64,000 nucleotides of DNA from JANMJD01 sp963828405 (GCA_963828405.1 CAWHEG010000031.1:3100001-3164000); one strand, 5' to 3'. Shown: positions 28,076 to 38,045, numbered from the stretch's first letter. Made by a program: numbers and translations. The notes: generated by a model not told the origin, from the sequence alone.

Positions 28076-29034
28076 GGCCGCGCTCCCGGGCGGATGCAGC
28101 GGACCTGGCGACCACCGTCCAAGGTGGTCAGCACCGGGGCGGCGACGGTGCAGTCAGCGCCGGCGACGTCGCACCGGGGAGCGAACGAGCACCCGGCGAA
28201 CCGCCGGTCGAGGCGCGGTGGCACGCCGGGGATCGAGGCGATCGCCCCTTCGCCGTCGATCTCCGGCGTGGCCGCGAACAGCATCCGCGTGTAGGGGTGC
28301 AGCGGCGCCTGGACGATCGCCTTCGAGGTCCCGAGCTCGGCGATCTCGCCGGCGTACATCACGGCGGTGCGCTGGCACAGCCCGGTGACCAGGGGCAGGT
28401 CGTGGGTGACGAGGATGACGGCCAACCCGAGCTGGTCGGACAGCCGGGCCAGCAGATCGAGCACCTGAGCCTGGACGATCACATCGAGTGCCGTCGTCGG
28501 CTCGTCGGCGAGGAGCAGCTTCGGTTCGCAGGCGAGAGCCATGGCGATGGCCGCCCGTTGGCGTTGACCGCCCGACAGCTCGTGCGGGAAGGCGTCGAAG
28601 CGCTGCGGTGGGATCCCGACGAGATCGAGGAGCTCGCGTGCCCGTTCCCGGGCCGCCTGACGGCGCCGGACCTGGTGCAGCTCCATCGGTTCGACCAGTT
28701 GGGCGCCGATGCGCCGGACCGGGTTGAAGGCGTTCATCGCGCCCTGGAAGACCATCGCCACGTCCTTCCAGCGATGGGGTGCGACGCTCTCCTCGCCGGC
28801 GTGCAGCAGGTCGTCACCGTCGAGCACGACCCGCCCCGAGAGGGTGGCCGTCGGTGGGAGCAGGCCCATCAGGGCGAGCAGGGCCGTCGTCTTACCGCAC
28901 CCGGACTCGCCGACGAGCCCGATCCGCTCGCCGCGCCGGAGGGTGAACGACACGTCGCGCACGACGTGCGACTGGCCTCCCGGCACGTCGAACCACACGT
29001 TGAGACGGGTGACCTCGAGCAGCAGGTCACCCAT
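28072..29034 (-). CDS. Oligopeptide/dipeptide ABC importer ATPase (OppD/DppD-like)
   Basis: 320-residue ATPase from the ATG at 29034 (ten upstream codons to 29064 are open but not family-like). It has Walker A GESGCGKTT, signature LSGGQRQRAAI, Walker B LLLADEP and switch VILVTHDLPL. The C-terminal FAGCSFAPRCDVAGADC segment resembles the Fe-S-binding extension of DppD proteins. It overlaps the permease gene upstream by 8 nt and the second ATPase gene downstream by 4 nt, so the genes are translated as a coupled unit. Confidence 0.93.
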   Translation of the reverse strand: MGDLLLEVTRLNVWFDVPGGQSHVVRDVSFTLRRGERIGLVGESGCGKTTALLALMGLLPPTATLSGRVVLDGDDLLHAGEESVAPHRWKDVAMVFQGAMNAFNPVRRIGAQLVEPMELHQVRRRQAARERARELLDLVGIPPQRFDAFPHELSGGQRQRAAIAMALACEPKLLLADEPTTALDVIVQAQVLDLLARLSDQLGLAVILVTHDLPLVTGLCQRTAVMYAGEIAELGTSKAIVQAPLHPYTRMLFAATPEIDGEGAIASIPGVPPRLDRRFAGCSFAPRCDVAGADCTVAAPVLTTLDGGRQVRCIRPGARP

Positions 29035-29962
29035 CGGACGCGGCCAGGTCCATCGGGCGCACACGGAACCGGCGGTGGGCGAGGTGTCCGACCCTCAGCC
29101 GGGGGTTGAGCTCCTCCTCGAGCGACTGCCCGACGAGGGTCAGTCCGATGACGACGAGTGTCACGCACAGCCCCGGTGGGACGATGGCCCACCATGCGCC
29201 ATTCGTCTGCGCGCTCGAGGCGAAGGCGGCCTGGAGGATCGACCCCCACGACACCGCCTCGGGATCACCGAGCCCGAGGAACGTCACGAAGGTCTCGGCG
29301 TAGATGCCCAGGGCGACCTGGAGCACCGTGTTGGCCACGAGCAGCGGCACGATCTGGGGCACGACATGGGTGAGCAGCACCCGCGGATGACCGGCGCCGA
29401 CCGCCCGGGCCCGCCGGACGAACATCCGCTCCTTGACGCTGCGGGTCTGGGCGCGGATCAGCCGTGCCGTCGAGGCCCAGTAGATCATGGCGATGATCAG
29501 GATGATGTTGCGCAGCGAGCGGCCGAACAGGGCGGCCATCACCACCATCAGCGGAACGTCGGGGATGACCAGGAAGTAGTCCGCCACGCGCATCAGGATC
29601 GTGTCGGTGCGACCACCGAAGTAGCCGGTGAGGACGCCCACGGTGCCGCCGATCAGCATCGCCACGAGCGCCGACACCACGCCGACGAGCAACGACACCC
29701 GGGCCCCCTTGAGGAGCAGCGAGAAGACGTCGACACCGGCGTCGTCGGTGCCCAGGAGATGCCCGCCGCCGGGCCGCCGGAAGATCTCGCCGGCCGTCGG
29801 TGTCGTCGGGTAGGGCGCGACGAGGTTGCCGAAACAGGCGACGAAGACGAACCCGGCGAGGATGACGAGCCCGATGCGTGCCGACCAGGACCGCAGGACC
29901 GCCCGGGTGACGCCCCGGCCCGGCGGGACCGGCGACGTCGCCAACGGCGCGGCCGGGCTCAT
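29027..29962 (-). CDS. ABC importer permease (DppC-like)
   Basis: 311-residue inner-membrane permease starting at the ATG at 29962. It has an N-terminal membrane segment (IGLVILAGFVFVACFGNLVAP), a periplasm-facing loop with HLLGTDDAGVDVFS typical of DppC/OppC, and five further segments. The EAA-type coupling loop is around VRRARAVGAGHPRVLLTHVVP. The family pairs with DppB and the two ATPases to import peptides, nickel-chelates or similar. It overlaps dppB by 4 nt. Confidence 0.92.
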   Translation of the reverse strand: MSPAAPLATSPVPPGRGVTRAVLRSWSARIGLVILAGFVFVACFGNLVAPYPTTPTAGEIFRRPGGGHLLGTDDAGVDVFSLLLKGARVSLLVGVVSALVAMLIGGTVGVLTGYFGGRTDTILMRVADYFLVIPDVPLMVVMAALFGRSLRNIILIIAMIYWASTARLIRAQTRSVKERMFVRRARAVGAGHPRVLLTHVVPQIVPLLVANTVLQVALGIYAETFVTFLGLGDPEAVSWGSILQAAFASSAQTNGAWWAIVPPGLCVTLVVIGLTLVGQSLEEELNPRLRVGHLAHRRFRVRPMDLAASDG

Positions 29963-30945
29963 CGGATCGTCACCCGGGGGTCGATCTTCGGATAGAGCAG
30001 GTCGGCGATCAGGTTGGCGACGACCACGGCGACCGTCAGCAGCAGGAACGCCCCCTGCAGGACGGGGTAGTCGCGCTGGTCGATGGCGTTGACGATCGAC
30101 AGCCCGATGCCGGAGTACGAAAAGACGTACTCGACGACGAGGACGCCACCGACGACCGTGCCGAGCGACAGCGCCACCAGGGTGGCGATCGGAAGCAGGG
30201 CGTTGCGCAGTGCATGGCGGCGGATGATCCGACCGGGCGACAGGCCCTTGGCCCTGGCGGTGAGCACGTAGTCGTCGCCGAGGGTCTCGACGAGCGCGGA
30301 GCGGGTGATGATCGCGTAGTCGCCGGCGAACACGATGCCGATGGCCAGCGCCGGCAGGATCATGTGCTTGAACTGGTCGATCAGCAGCTCGAACCGGGAC
30401 GCGTCCCCGAGCAGTTCGGCGATCTCGAGGTCGGGGTCCTTGACCCCCGAGCTCGGCAGGCCGACGCGCACCGAGACGTAGAGCACGAAGAGCAGCGCCA
30501 GCCATTGGGTCGGCATCGCGTAGGCGGCCAGGGCGGCGCCCGTGGAGGCCCGATCGAGGAGCGAGCCCCGCCTCCAGGCGGCGACCAGACCGATCGTGAT
30601 CCCGAACACGATCGAGAAGATCGTGCCAAGCAGGATCATCGGGACGGTGCGTTTGATCGGCACCCACAGCGCCGAGCGCACGCTCTGGTGGGGCGGGCGC
30701 AGCGAGTCGCCGAGGTCGAGGCGGGCCAGGTCGCGCATGTACAGCCCGTACTGCTCGATCAGCGGCCGGTCGAGGCCGAGCGACTGGCGCTGGGCCTCCT
30801 TGAACTCGACCGTGCACTGCCGGCAGCGCAGTCCGGAGACCGCGTCACCGGGCAGGGCGCGGAACAGCACGAAGTTGGCCGTGATCGCCAGGAAGATCGT
30901 GACGACGGCGAACGCGACCCGCTTGGCGACGTAGCTGCCGGTCAT
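29959..30945 (-). CDS. ABC importer permease (DppB-like)
   Basis: 328-residue permease. The N-terminus YVAKRVAFAVVTIFLAITAN is the usual first membrane segment of DppB/OppB and is followed by the RALPGDAVSG block. The coupling loop contains ARAKGLSPGRIIRRHALRNA. An unusual CRQC cysteine pair lies in the first external loop, at the place where homologs usually have a short polar stretch. It begins 12 nt after the stop of the binding-protein gene. Confidence 0.92.
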   Translation of the reverse strand: MTGSYVAKRVAFAVVTIFLAITANFVLFRALPGDAVSGLRCRQCTVEFKEAQRQSLGLDRPLIEQYGLYMRDLARLDLGDSLRPPHQSVRSALWVPIKRTVPMILLGTIFSIVFGITIGLVAAWRRGSLLDRASTGAALAAYAMPTQWLALLFVLYVSVRVGLPSSGVKDPDLEIAELLGDASRFELLIDQFKHMILPALAIGIVFAGDYAIITRSALVETLGDDYVLTARAKGLSPGRIIRRHALRNALLPIATLVALSLGTVVGGVLVVEYVFSYSGIGLSIVNAIDQRDYPVLQGAFLLLTVAVVVANLIADLLYPKIDPRVTIR

Positions 30946-30957
30946 CGCGGGATGTGT

Positions 30958-32748
30958 CTAGGCGGTGCGGACGTCGGTGTAGTAGCGCTTGGAGTAGCCG
31001 GACAACTCGGGGTGGAAACCGGTCCACTTCTCGCCGTGGGCGTCGATGAAGTTCATGTTGACCAGTTGGGTGTAGATCACGTCGTCGTAGATGATCTGCT
31101 GCATCTCGTCGACGAGCGCCTTGCGTTCGGCGTCGTCGATGAGCGTGGCCTGTTCGACGTACATCGCGTCGTAGGCGGGGTTGTCGTACCCCGAGTCGCT
31201 CCACGAGCACCACTGGCCCTTGGTGACCACCGAGAGCATGAAGTCGGGATCGTGGTACCCGACCCAGTCCCACAGGGCCATGTCGAAACCGGTGTAGCCC
31301 GTTCCGGCCTCGGCGTCGCAGTCGTCGCCCGTCTCGATGGCGAACGCCGTGGTGGCGTCGCCCCCGGGCAGGAGGGTGAGCTGGACGCCGACCTCGGCGA
31401 AGTTGTCGCGGATGATCTCGAACTCGCGCTTGCCGTTGAAGTTCAGACTGTCGGGCACCACCACCTCGTACGCCATCGGATGCGCCGGCTGCTGGTCGGT
31501 GGCCGGCGCCACCCGGATCCCGTCGGACCCCCTCGCGTAGCCGAGCTCGTCCAACTTGGCGTTGGCGGCCGCCACGTCGCGCACCAACGGTCCGAGGGCG
31601 GTGTTCTCCCACGGTCCGGCGATGTTGCCGACCAGGCTCTCCACGGTGTTGGCGTGGCCGCCGAAAACGACCTCGATGATCCGGTCGCGGTCGACCGACA
31701 TCGACAGTGCCAGCTTGACCTGTGGATCGAGCAGCTCGCGGTTGGACGTCTTGGCCGGATTCGAGTTCCAGGTGATGTTCGTCGTCTCGGCGCCGGGGAT
31801 CTCGCTGACCACCAGGCCTCCCTCGGTGGCCAGCGTGGTCGCCGCGGCGATCGGGACCTCGTCGGCCCAGTCGATGTTGCCGGATTTGAGGTCGGCGAGC
31901 ATCGCGTCCTCGTTGGTGTAGTACACCAGTGCGATGGCGGCGACGTTGGACTTGGGACCGTAGAAGTCGGGGTTCGCCTTGAAGATCGTGGTGCCCTTCT
32001 CCTCCCACTTCTCGATCGAGTAGGGACCGCCGCTGACGATCGGCAGCTCCTGCTGCGGCGCGTACTTCTCGAGGTTGGCGCCGTCGCCGGCGGCGTACTG
32101 TTCCCACACATGCCGTGGGAGGATGAACAGCGTCTCGAGCTGGGCGAGCGCGTTGGCGATCGGCGCGTCGTACTCGATCACCAACGTCGCCGGATCGGGG
32201 GCGGTCGCCTTGACCACGTGGGCGACGGCACCGGCGCTGACCGCCGTCGGACCGTCCTGGAACTGCACGGTGGTGTTGATCGTCCATGCCGCGTCCTCGG
32301 CGGTGATCGGGGTGCCGTCGGACCACACGCCGTTGGTGCGCAGGGCGAAGGTGTAGGTCGTGCCGTCGTCGGAGACCGCCCAGCTCTCGGCGAGATCGCC
32401 CTCGAACTCCTCGGCGCCGGGCGCGTACTGCACCAGCATCGGGTAGATCATCAGCATCGCGTTGTAGCCGGAGGCCTCGATGTAGCTGTACGGATTGAGC
32501 GAGTCGACGTAGTTGATCGTGCCGATCTTCAGCGAACCCGTCGATGTCACCTCGGGGTCACCGGCGACGGCGTCGGTCACTGGGGACGACACGTCGGGGG
32601 CCGGCGCGGCGGTGGCCGCAGTGGTCCCGTCACCGCCGGCCGGCGAGGAGTCACCGGAGCCGGACGACCCTCCGCAGGCGGACACGGCACATGCGGCGAC
32701 GACCAGCGCCCCGAGTCGGTTCCGGCGCCGTCTCCCGGTCATTCGCAT
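30958..32748 (-). CDS. ABC importer substrate-binding lipoprotein (family 5)
   Basis: 596-residue extracytoplasmic binding protein. Lipoprotein signal: basic start (TGRRRRNR), hydrophobic core, lipobox VSAC with C25 as the lipidated cysteine, then a Ser/Gly/Thr-rich linker. The mature part has SBP_bac_5 hallmarks: LKIGTINYVDSLNPY, LAESWAVSDDGTTYTFALR and WSDGTPITAEDAAW. The ATG at 32748 has a GGGAGG ribosome binding site, so it has a normal leader unlike many neighbours. It is the first gene of the importer operon. Confidence 0.93.
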   Translation of the reverse strand: MRMTGRRRRNRLGALVVAACAVSACGGSSGSGDSSPAGGDGTTAATAAPAPDVSSPVTDAVAGDPEVTSTGSLKIGTINYVDSLNPYSYIEASGYNAMLMIYPMLVQYAPGAEEFEGDLAESWAVSDDGTTYTFALRTNGVWSDGTPITAEDAAWTINTTVQFQDGPTAVSAGAVAHVVKATAPDPATLVIEYDAPIANALAQLETLFILPRHVWEQYAAGDGANLEKYAPQQELPIVSGGPYSIEKWEEKGTTIFKANPDFYGPKSNVAAIALVYYTNEDAMLADLKSGNIDWADEVPIAAATTLATEGGLVVSEIPGAETTNITWNSNPAKTSNRELLDPQVKLALSMSVDRDRIIEVVFGGHANTVESLVGNIAGPWENTALGPLVRDVAAANAKLDELGYARGSDGIRVAPATDQQPAHPMAYEVVVPDSLNFNGKREFEIIRDNFAEVGVQLTLLPGGDATTAFAIETGDDCDAEAGTGYTGFDMALWDWVGYHDPDFMLSVVTKGQWCSWSDSGYDNPAYDAMYVEQATLIDDAERKALVDEMQQIIYDDVIYTQLVNMNFIDAHGEKWTGFHPELSGYSKRYYTDVRTA

Positions 32749-32828
32749 CTCGTGCCTCCCAGCGTGGTCGCAGTGCGCTGATCGTAGTCGGCCGCCGAAC
32801 GCCGCCCGGCCCGACCGTCGGCCCACGA

Positions 32829-34802
32829 TCAGCGGGGCACTCGGAACGCCCAGCGACGGTCGGCGATCTCGTCGGTGCCGTCGTGGACGACGACGCCGAT
32901 CTCGACGTCGAAGAACCGCTCGTCGCTGGTGATCGACAGCGTCGACCTGCTCGTCACGGTGGCCTCCGGCCAGCAGATCTCGAAGCTCGCCGATCCACGC
33001 GCCCACGCCCGGGCCGGGTCGGTGGTCGACACCCCGAGCCGACCGCAGTAGTCGTCGGTGACGATCGCGCCGTGCGCCCCCGGATAGGTGCCGCCGTAGC
33101 GCGTCGCCACCCGCGTCTCGCGCCCGAGGACGTCGTGTTCGACCTGCCAGACGACCCCGTCGGCCTCGTCGTCGCGCGGTCCCGAGCCCGGTATGAACCT
33201 CACGGCCGTATCGGGCAGACCGTCGACGATCGGGACGTCGACGCGCACCGTCGCGGCGTCGACCGAGAGGGTGAGCTGGCCGGGCGGTGGCCAGCAGTTC
33301 GGCCAGTCGGTTCCGGCGAGGGCGAGACGCAGCAGATGTCCGGGCTCCAACGTCCATGTCGTCGCCTCGAGTTCGAGGCGGACCTCGAGCCATTCCCCCA
33401 CACCGACGGGCACGGGTCGCGGTTCGGCGCCGACGTCTCCCCACGGGTCGGCCGGCCAGCAGCCCCGGTGGGTGAGGTCGAGCATCGCCCGGGTGACGAG
33501 CGCGGACGAACCGTCGGGGGCGACGTCGCACAACTTGGCGCTGAGGTGGCCGAAGGGCCGGTCGGAGCGGACGCGCAGGGCGACCTCCACGGTGCCGAGG
33601 ACTTCGGCACGCTCGGCGACCGGCCACTCCCAGGTCAGCGAGCGGGCGTTGTCGACGCGTTGGTCGAGCGGCTGCCCCCACGGCAGCCCGCCACCGCAGG
33701 AGTTCCAGGCGGCGACGCCCACGTCGCCGACGACGGCGAGATGCTCGACACCCCGCCGGGCGCTGGCGAACACGAGTCGGCGTGCACCGGGCGGAGGCCA
33801 CGTGTCGGCGTCGACCCAGCGGCCCGGGTGGAAGACGAGGTCGGGCTCGGGGTGCACGGGCCGGCGCACGTAGATCTGGGCCGGCGGCGCCCCGGGCGCC
33901 GGCGCGCCGCGCAGGTGGTGGTCGAAGAACGCGAGCACCTCGACGTCGTCGTCGATGTTGGGGCCGGGCCGGGCCCGCTCGGGCGACTTGTGCACCCACG
34001 GACCGGCGAGCATCCGCCACGGCAGGCCATTGCGCACGTACTGCTCGACGACGCGGAACGAGTTGTTGCGGTAGCCGTCGGCCCATCCGACGATCAGCAT
34101 CGTCGGGCAGGCCATCCGTTCGTAGCCGACACCCGCGGGACCGAGGCGGATCGAGCCGCGTCGCCACGTCGGGCCGTCGAGCGGGTGCTCCAACCACTCG
34201 GTGAGCCAGGGCGGGGTGTCGGCGATCCGGCGGTGCCATTCGTCGCGCCATCCCTCGCCGAACACCGCCGGCACCGGTGGCAGGGTGTTCATCGCCACCA
34301 TGTACAGCGGGTAGTCGATCAGGTCGAGCGCCCGCAGCACCCCGCCCGAGTAGTGGACGTCATCGGTGTAGCGGTCGTCGGTGGCGTAGGTGGCCACGAC
34401 GGCGCCGAGCGCGGGGATGCCGAGTTCGCCGATCGCCGCCGCCATCTGCAACGAGTTGAACCCCGAGTACGAGGTGCCGAACATGCCGACCCGACCCGTC
34501 GACCAGGGCTGGGCAGCCAGCCATTCGATCGCGCTGCCAAGGTCGGTGCGCTCGATGTCGGGGTACTCGTCGGTGGCGATGCCCGACGACGAACCGGTGC
34601 CGCGCAGGTCGAGGCGCAACACGGCGTAGCCCGCCGCGGCGTACCGCTCGTAGGTGGGGCGGTACGCCTCGGTGACGTCGTCCTTGCGATAGGGCAGGGC
34701 CTCGAGGAGGGCGGCGAACGGCCCGTCGCCGTCGGGCAGGTACAGCGTGCCGGCCAGGCGTTCGCCGTCCGCTGCTCGGATGACCACGTCGCGACACATC
34801 AT
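32829..34802 (-). CDS. CocE/NonD-family (X-Pro dipeptidyl-peptidase-like) serine hydrolase
   Basis: 657-residue hydrolase. The N-terminal alpha/beta domain has LPYRKDD, LRLDLRGTGSSSG and the nucleophile elbow GTSYSGF. A helical cap follows, with the acid region at ADGYRNNSF and the histidine in GPWVHKSP. The C-terminal jelly-roll domain carries DPAT-like VTRAMLDLTHRG and PGHLLRLALAGTDWPN. Family members hydrolyse cocaine esters, acyl-amino acids or X-Pro peptides. No signal peptide is seen, so it is probably cytoplasmic. I chose the ATG at 34802, with TAGGGT 7 nt upstream; the frame is open 86 codons further but those are low-complexity antisense sequence. Confidence 0.88.
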   Translation of the reverse strand: MMCRDVVIRAADGERLAGTLYLPDGDGPFAALLEALPYRKDDVTEAYRPTYERYAAAGYAVLRLDLRGTGSSSGIATDEYPDIERTDLGSAIEWLAAQPWSTGRVGMFGTSYSGFNSLQMAAAIGELGIPALGAVVATYATDDRYTDDVHYSGGVLRALDLIDYPLYMVAMNTLPPVPAVFGEGWRDEWHRRIADTPPWLTEWLEHPLDGPTWRRGSIRLGPAGVGYERMACPTMLIVGWADGYRNNSFRVVEQYVRNGLPWRMLAGPWVHKSPERARPGPNIDDDVEVLAFFDHHLRGAPAPGAPPAQIYVRRPVHPEPDLVFHPGRWVDADTWPPPGARRLVFASARRGVEHLAVVGDVGVAAWNSCGGGLPWGQPLDQRVDNARSLTWEWPVAERAEVLGTVEVALRVRSDRPFGHLSAKLCDVAPDGSSALVTRAMLDLTHRGCWPADPWGDVGAEPRPVPVGVGEWLEVRLELEATTWTLEPGHLLRLALAGTDWPNCWPPPGQLTLSVDAATVRVDVPIVDGLPDTAVRFIPGSGPRDDEADGVVWQVEHDVLGRETRVATRYGGTYPGAHGAIVTDDYCGRLGVSTTDPARAWARGSASFEICWPEATVTSRSTLSITSDERFFDVEIGVVVHDGTDEIADRRWAFRVPR

Positions 34803-34809
34803 CGTCGGG

Positions 34810-34815
34810 ACCCTA
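34810..34815 (-). promoter_or_regulatory. -10 element of the CocE-type gene
   Basis: TAGGGT on the minus strand, ending 7 nt before the ATG at 34802. Confidence 0.5.
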
Positions 34816-34981
34816 CCGAACGTGGTCGGCGCCTCCGGACGGTCGGGCCCCGGGACGCTCGCCGGGTTCGGCGGGCGGTCGAACTTCGGAGTCGGAGGAC
34901 GCCTGGAACGGCGCTGCGCTCCGAAGTCTGCCCAGGAGCGGCGGGTTCGCCGGGCAGTCGGGGAGACGGCATGATCGTGGG

Positions 34982-37900
34982 GTGACCGTCGCCAGCGCCC
35001 CGACGTGGGATCTCGCCGCCGCCGAGCGTGCCGCCCGCCTGATCTTCGGCATCGAGGCAACAGCTGCGCCGCTGCCGAGCGAGCGGGACCAGAACTTCGC
35101 CCTGCTCGCCGTCGACGGCCGCCGCTACGTCCTCAAGGTCGCCAATGCCGTCGAGGACCGCGCGATGCTCGAGGCCGAGAACGCGGCGATGGCCCATGTC
35201 GGCCCGGCGGGCCTGTGCCCGGCGCTCGTCGCCACCGCCACCGGCGGGTCCATCGGCGAGCTCGACGGGCATGCGATTCGCCTGATCACCTTCCTCGGCG
35301 GCCGTCCGCTCGGGACGCTCGGGTTCCGCAGCCCGGGGCTGCTCGACAGCCTCGGACGGGCCGTGGGGGCGCTGCAACACGCCCTGTCGGGGTTCGACCA
35401 CCCGGCGCTCCACCGGCCGTTCGTGTGGGATCTGGCCGGCGGGCCCGACGAGGTGGCCAGGCGGATCGACCTCGTCGCCGACGAGCGGATCGGCGATCAC
35501 GTGCGGCGCCTCGAGGCGACCCATCGGGCGCACTCGGCCCCGCTGCTCGCCGGCCTCGCCCGCGGCGCCGTCCACAACGACGTCAACGACTTCAACGTCC
35601 TCGTCGACCCGGTGGCCGACCGCGTCACCGGCATCGTCGACTTCGGCGACATGGTGGTCAGCCACCGCGTCAACGATCTGGCCGTCGCCTGCGCCTACGC
35701 CCTGCTCGGGGCACCCGACCCGCTCGACGCCGTGGCCGCCGTGGCGCGCGGCTACCACGCGGTCGCCCCGCTGACCGAGGAGGAGATCGCCGCGCTGTGG
35801 GGGCTGGTCGGCCTGCGGCTCGCGGCGAGCGTGTGCATCGCTGCCGAGCAGCAGGCGGCGGCTCCGGGCAACGAGTACCTCGGGATCAGCCAGGGGCCGA
35901 TCGCCCGGATGCTGCCCGCGGTCGGGGCGGTCCACCCGCGGCTGGCCCGCGCCGTGCTGCGCGCCGCATGCGGGCTGGCACCCGTCGCCCATGGACCGCG
36001 GGTCGAGGCGTGGCTGCGCCGGCACCAGGCCGGGTTCGCCTCGCCGACCGGCCACGACCTGCGCAACGGGCCGGTCGCCCCCCTCGACATGAGCGCCGGG
36101 AGCGCGCTGATCGCCACCGACCCGGCCGACAACGGCCCCGACGAGCTGATGGCCCGGATCCGCCGGGTGATGGGGGCCCACGGGGCGACGATCGGCGTCG
36201 GCGGCTACGGCGAGGCCCGTCTGCTGTACTCCGGTGAGGCCTTCGGCGGGGGTCCGGCGACGGCCGAGCGCCGAACGGTCCATGTCGCCGTCGATCTCAC
36301 GCTGGAGGCCGGGTCGCCGCTGTTCGCGCCGCTCGGCGGTTTCGTCCACGCCTTCGAGAACGCCGCGTCGCGGTACGACTACGGACCGGTGATCGTCCTG
36401 CGTCACACGATCCCAGCGGACGAGGAGTACGACGACGAGGTTGAGTTCTTCACCCTGTGGGGGCACCTCGACGCCGGATCGCTCGACGGCCTGTACGTCG
36501 GCAGACCGGTGGCGGCGGGGGAGCGGTTCGCCGCCATCGGCTCGCCACCGTCCAATGGCGACTGGTGGCCGCACACGCACTTCCAGGTGATCCTCGACAT
36601 GCTCGACGAGACCTGCAACGTCAACGGGGCGTGCACCGCCGGGCAGTGGCCGGCCTGGCGGGGGATCTGTCCCGACCCCAACCTGATCCTCGGCATCCCT
36701 GGCGGCCGCCTTCCCCCCGGCCCGGCATCGTCGGCCGAGCGCGCCGCGCGCCGCCGGGCCCGCTTCGGCGGCAACCTGGGCGTCTCGTACGGCGACGCGC
36801 CGATCACCGCCGTGCGGGGCCGGATGCAGTACCTGATCGACGAGTGGGGCCGGACCCACGTCGACGCCTACAACAACGTGGCCCACGTCGGCCATGGCCA
36901 TCCCCGGGTGGTCGAGGCGGTGTCCCGCCAGCTCGGCGTGCTGAACACCAACACCCGCTACCTCCAGGATCAGCTCCTCGACTACGCCGACGCGCTCGCC
37001 GCGCTGCTCCCCGACGGCCTCGAGGTGTGCTACTTCACCGCCTCGGGCAGCGAGGCCAACGAGCTCGCCCTGCGGCTCGCCCGGGCCCATACCGCCGCCC
37101 GCGACGTGATCGTGATGGAGGGCGCCTACCACGGCCACACCACCGGGCTCATCGACATCTCGCCGTACAAGCACGACGGGCCCGGCGGCGCCGGCGCTCC
37201 GGACTGGGTGCACACCACGCCCGTGCCCGACGTCTACCGCGGTCGGATCCGCGCCGATCACCCGGATCCCGGGGGCGCCTATGCCGAACTGGTCGACGGA
37301 GCCGTGGCGGCGATCGCCGCCGCGGGACGGCGGCTGTCGGCGTACATCGCCGAGACCTGCCCGAGCGTCGCCGGCCAGATCCTCCTGCCCGACGGCTACC
37401 TGGGTGCGACGTATGCGCTGGTCCGGGCGGCCGGTGGGCTGTGCATCGCCGACGAGGTGCAGACCGGGTTCGGGCGGCTGGGCACCCACTTCTGGGCGTT
37501 CGAGGCCCACGATGTCATCCCCGACATCGTCGTGCTCGGCAAGCCGATCGCCAACGGTTACCCGATGGGGGCGGTGGTCACCACCCGGGCGGTCGCCGAC
37601 AGCTTCGACAACGGGATGGAGTTCTTCTCGACGTTCGGCGGCTCCACGGCGGCGTGCGTCGCCGCCCACGAGACCCTGCGCGTCGTCCAGGACGAAGGGC
37701 TCCAGGCGCACGCCCTGGCCGTCGGCGGGCGGCTGCTCGACGGGTTCCGGCGGCTGGCGGTGAGCCACGAGCTGATCGGCGACGTGCGCGGCTCGGGGCT
37801 GTTCCTCGGTGTCGAGCTGGTCCGTGACCGGGTGACCCTCGAACCGGCGGCGGCCGAGGCGGACGCCGTGGTGCGCCGGATGCGCCACATGCGGGTGCTC

Positions 37901-38017
37901 GCCGGCACCGACGGTCCGCTGCACAACGTGGTCAAGCTGCGCGGCCCGCTGCCGCTGTCACTCGACGACGCCGACCTCGTGCTCGACGCCTTCGAACGGG
38001 CGGTCACCGGGCTGTGA
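34982..38017 (+). CDS. Three-domain kinase / M23 peptidase-like / class III aminotransferase-fold fusion
   Basis: 1,011 residues in three parts. Residues 1-345: aminoglycoside-phosphotransferase/hydroxylysine-kinase fold with H198-N-D200 and IVDFGDM. About 395-590: LytM/M23-type domain with all zinc ligands present (H434, D438 in HVAVDL; H531 and H533 in HTHF). About 610-1011: class III PLP fold like AGXT2L ammonia-phospholyases, with VCYFTASGSEANELALRLAR and PLP lysine K854 in VVLGKPIANGYPMG. Human hydroxylysine kinase and phosphohydroxylysine phospho-lyase are related to parts 1 and 3, so phosphorylation then ammonia/phosphate elimination of an amino-alcohol is likely. The role of the middle domain is unknown. 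GTG start; no clear ribosome binding site. Confidence 0.85.
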   Translation: MTVASAPTWDLAAAERAARLIFGIEATAAPLPSERDQNFALLAVDGRRYVLKVANAVEDRAMLEAENAAMAHVGPAGLCPALVATATGGSIGELDGHAIRLITFLGGRPLGTLGFRSPGLLDSLGRAVGALQHALSGFDHPALHRPFVWDLAGGPDEVARRIDLVADERIGDHVRRLEATHRAHSAPLLAGLARGAVHNDVNDFNVLVDPVADRVTGIVDFGDMVVSHRVNDLAVACAYALLGAPDPLDAVAAVARGYHAVAPLTEEEIAALWGLVGLRLAASVCIAAEQQAAAPGNEYLGISQGPIARMLPAVGAVHPRLARAVLRAACGLAPVAHGPRVEAWLRRHQAGFASPTGHDLRNGPVAPLDMSAGSALIATDPADNGPDELMARIRRVMGAHGATIGVGGYGEARLLYSGEAFGGGPATAERRTVHVAVDLTLEAGSPLFAPLGGFVHAFENAASRYDYGPVIVLRHTIPADEEYDDEVEFFTLWGHLDAGSLDGLYVGRPVAAGERFAAIGSPPSNGDWWPHTHFQVILDMLDETCNVNGACTAGQWPAWRGICPDPNLILGIPGGRLPPGPASSAERAARRRARFGGNLGVSYGDAPITAVRGRMQYLIDEWGRTHVDAYNNVAHVGHGHPRVVEAVSRQLGVLNTNTRYLQDQLLDYADALAALLPDGLEVCYFTASGSEANELALRLARAHTAARDVIVMEGAYHGHTTGLIDISPYKHDGPGGAGAPDWVHTTPVPDVYRGRIRADHPDPGGAYAELVDGAVAAIAAAGRRLSAYIAETCPSVAGQILLPDGYLGATYALVRAAGGLCIADEVQTGFGRLGTHFWAFEAHDVIPDIVVLGKPIANGYPMGAVVTTRAVADSFDNGMEFFSTFGGSTAACVAAHETLRVVQDEGLQAHALAVGGRLLDGFRRLAVSHELIGDVRGSGLFLGVELVRDRVTLEPAAAEADAVVRRMRHMRVLAGTDGPLHNVVKLRGPLPLSLDDADLVLDAFERAVTGL

Positions 38018-38045
38018 CGCCGCGGGTCACCCGTCCCGGGCGCGC

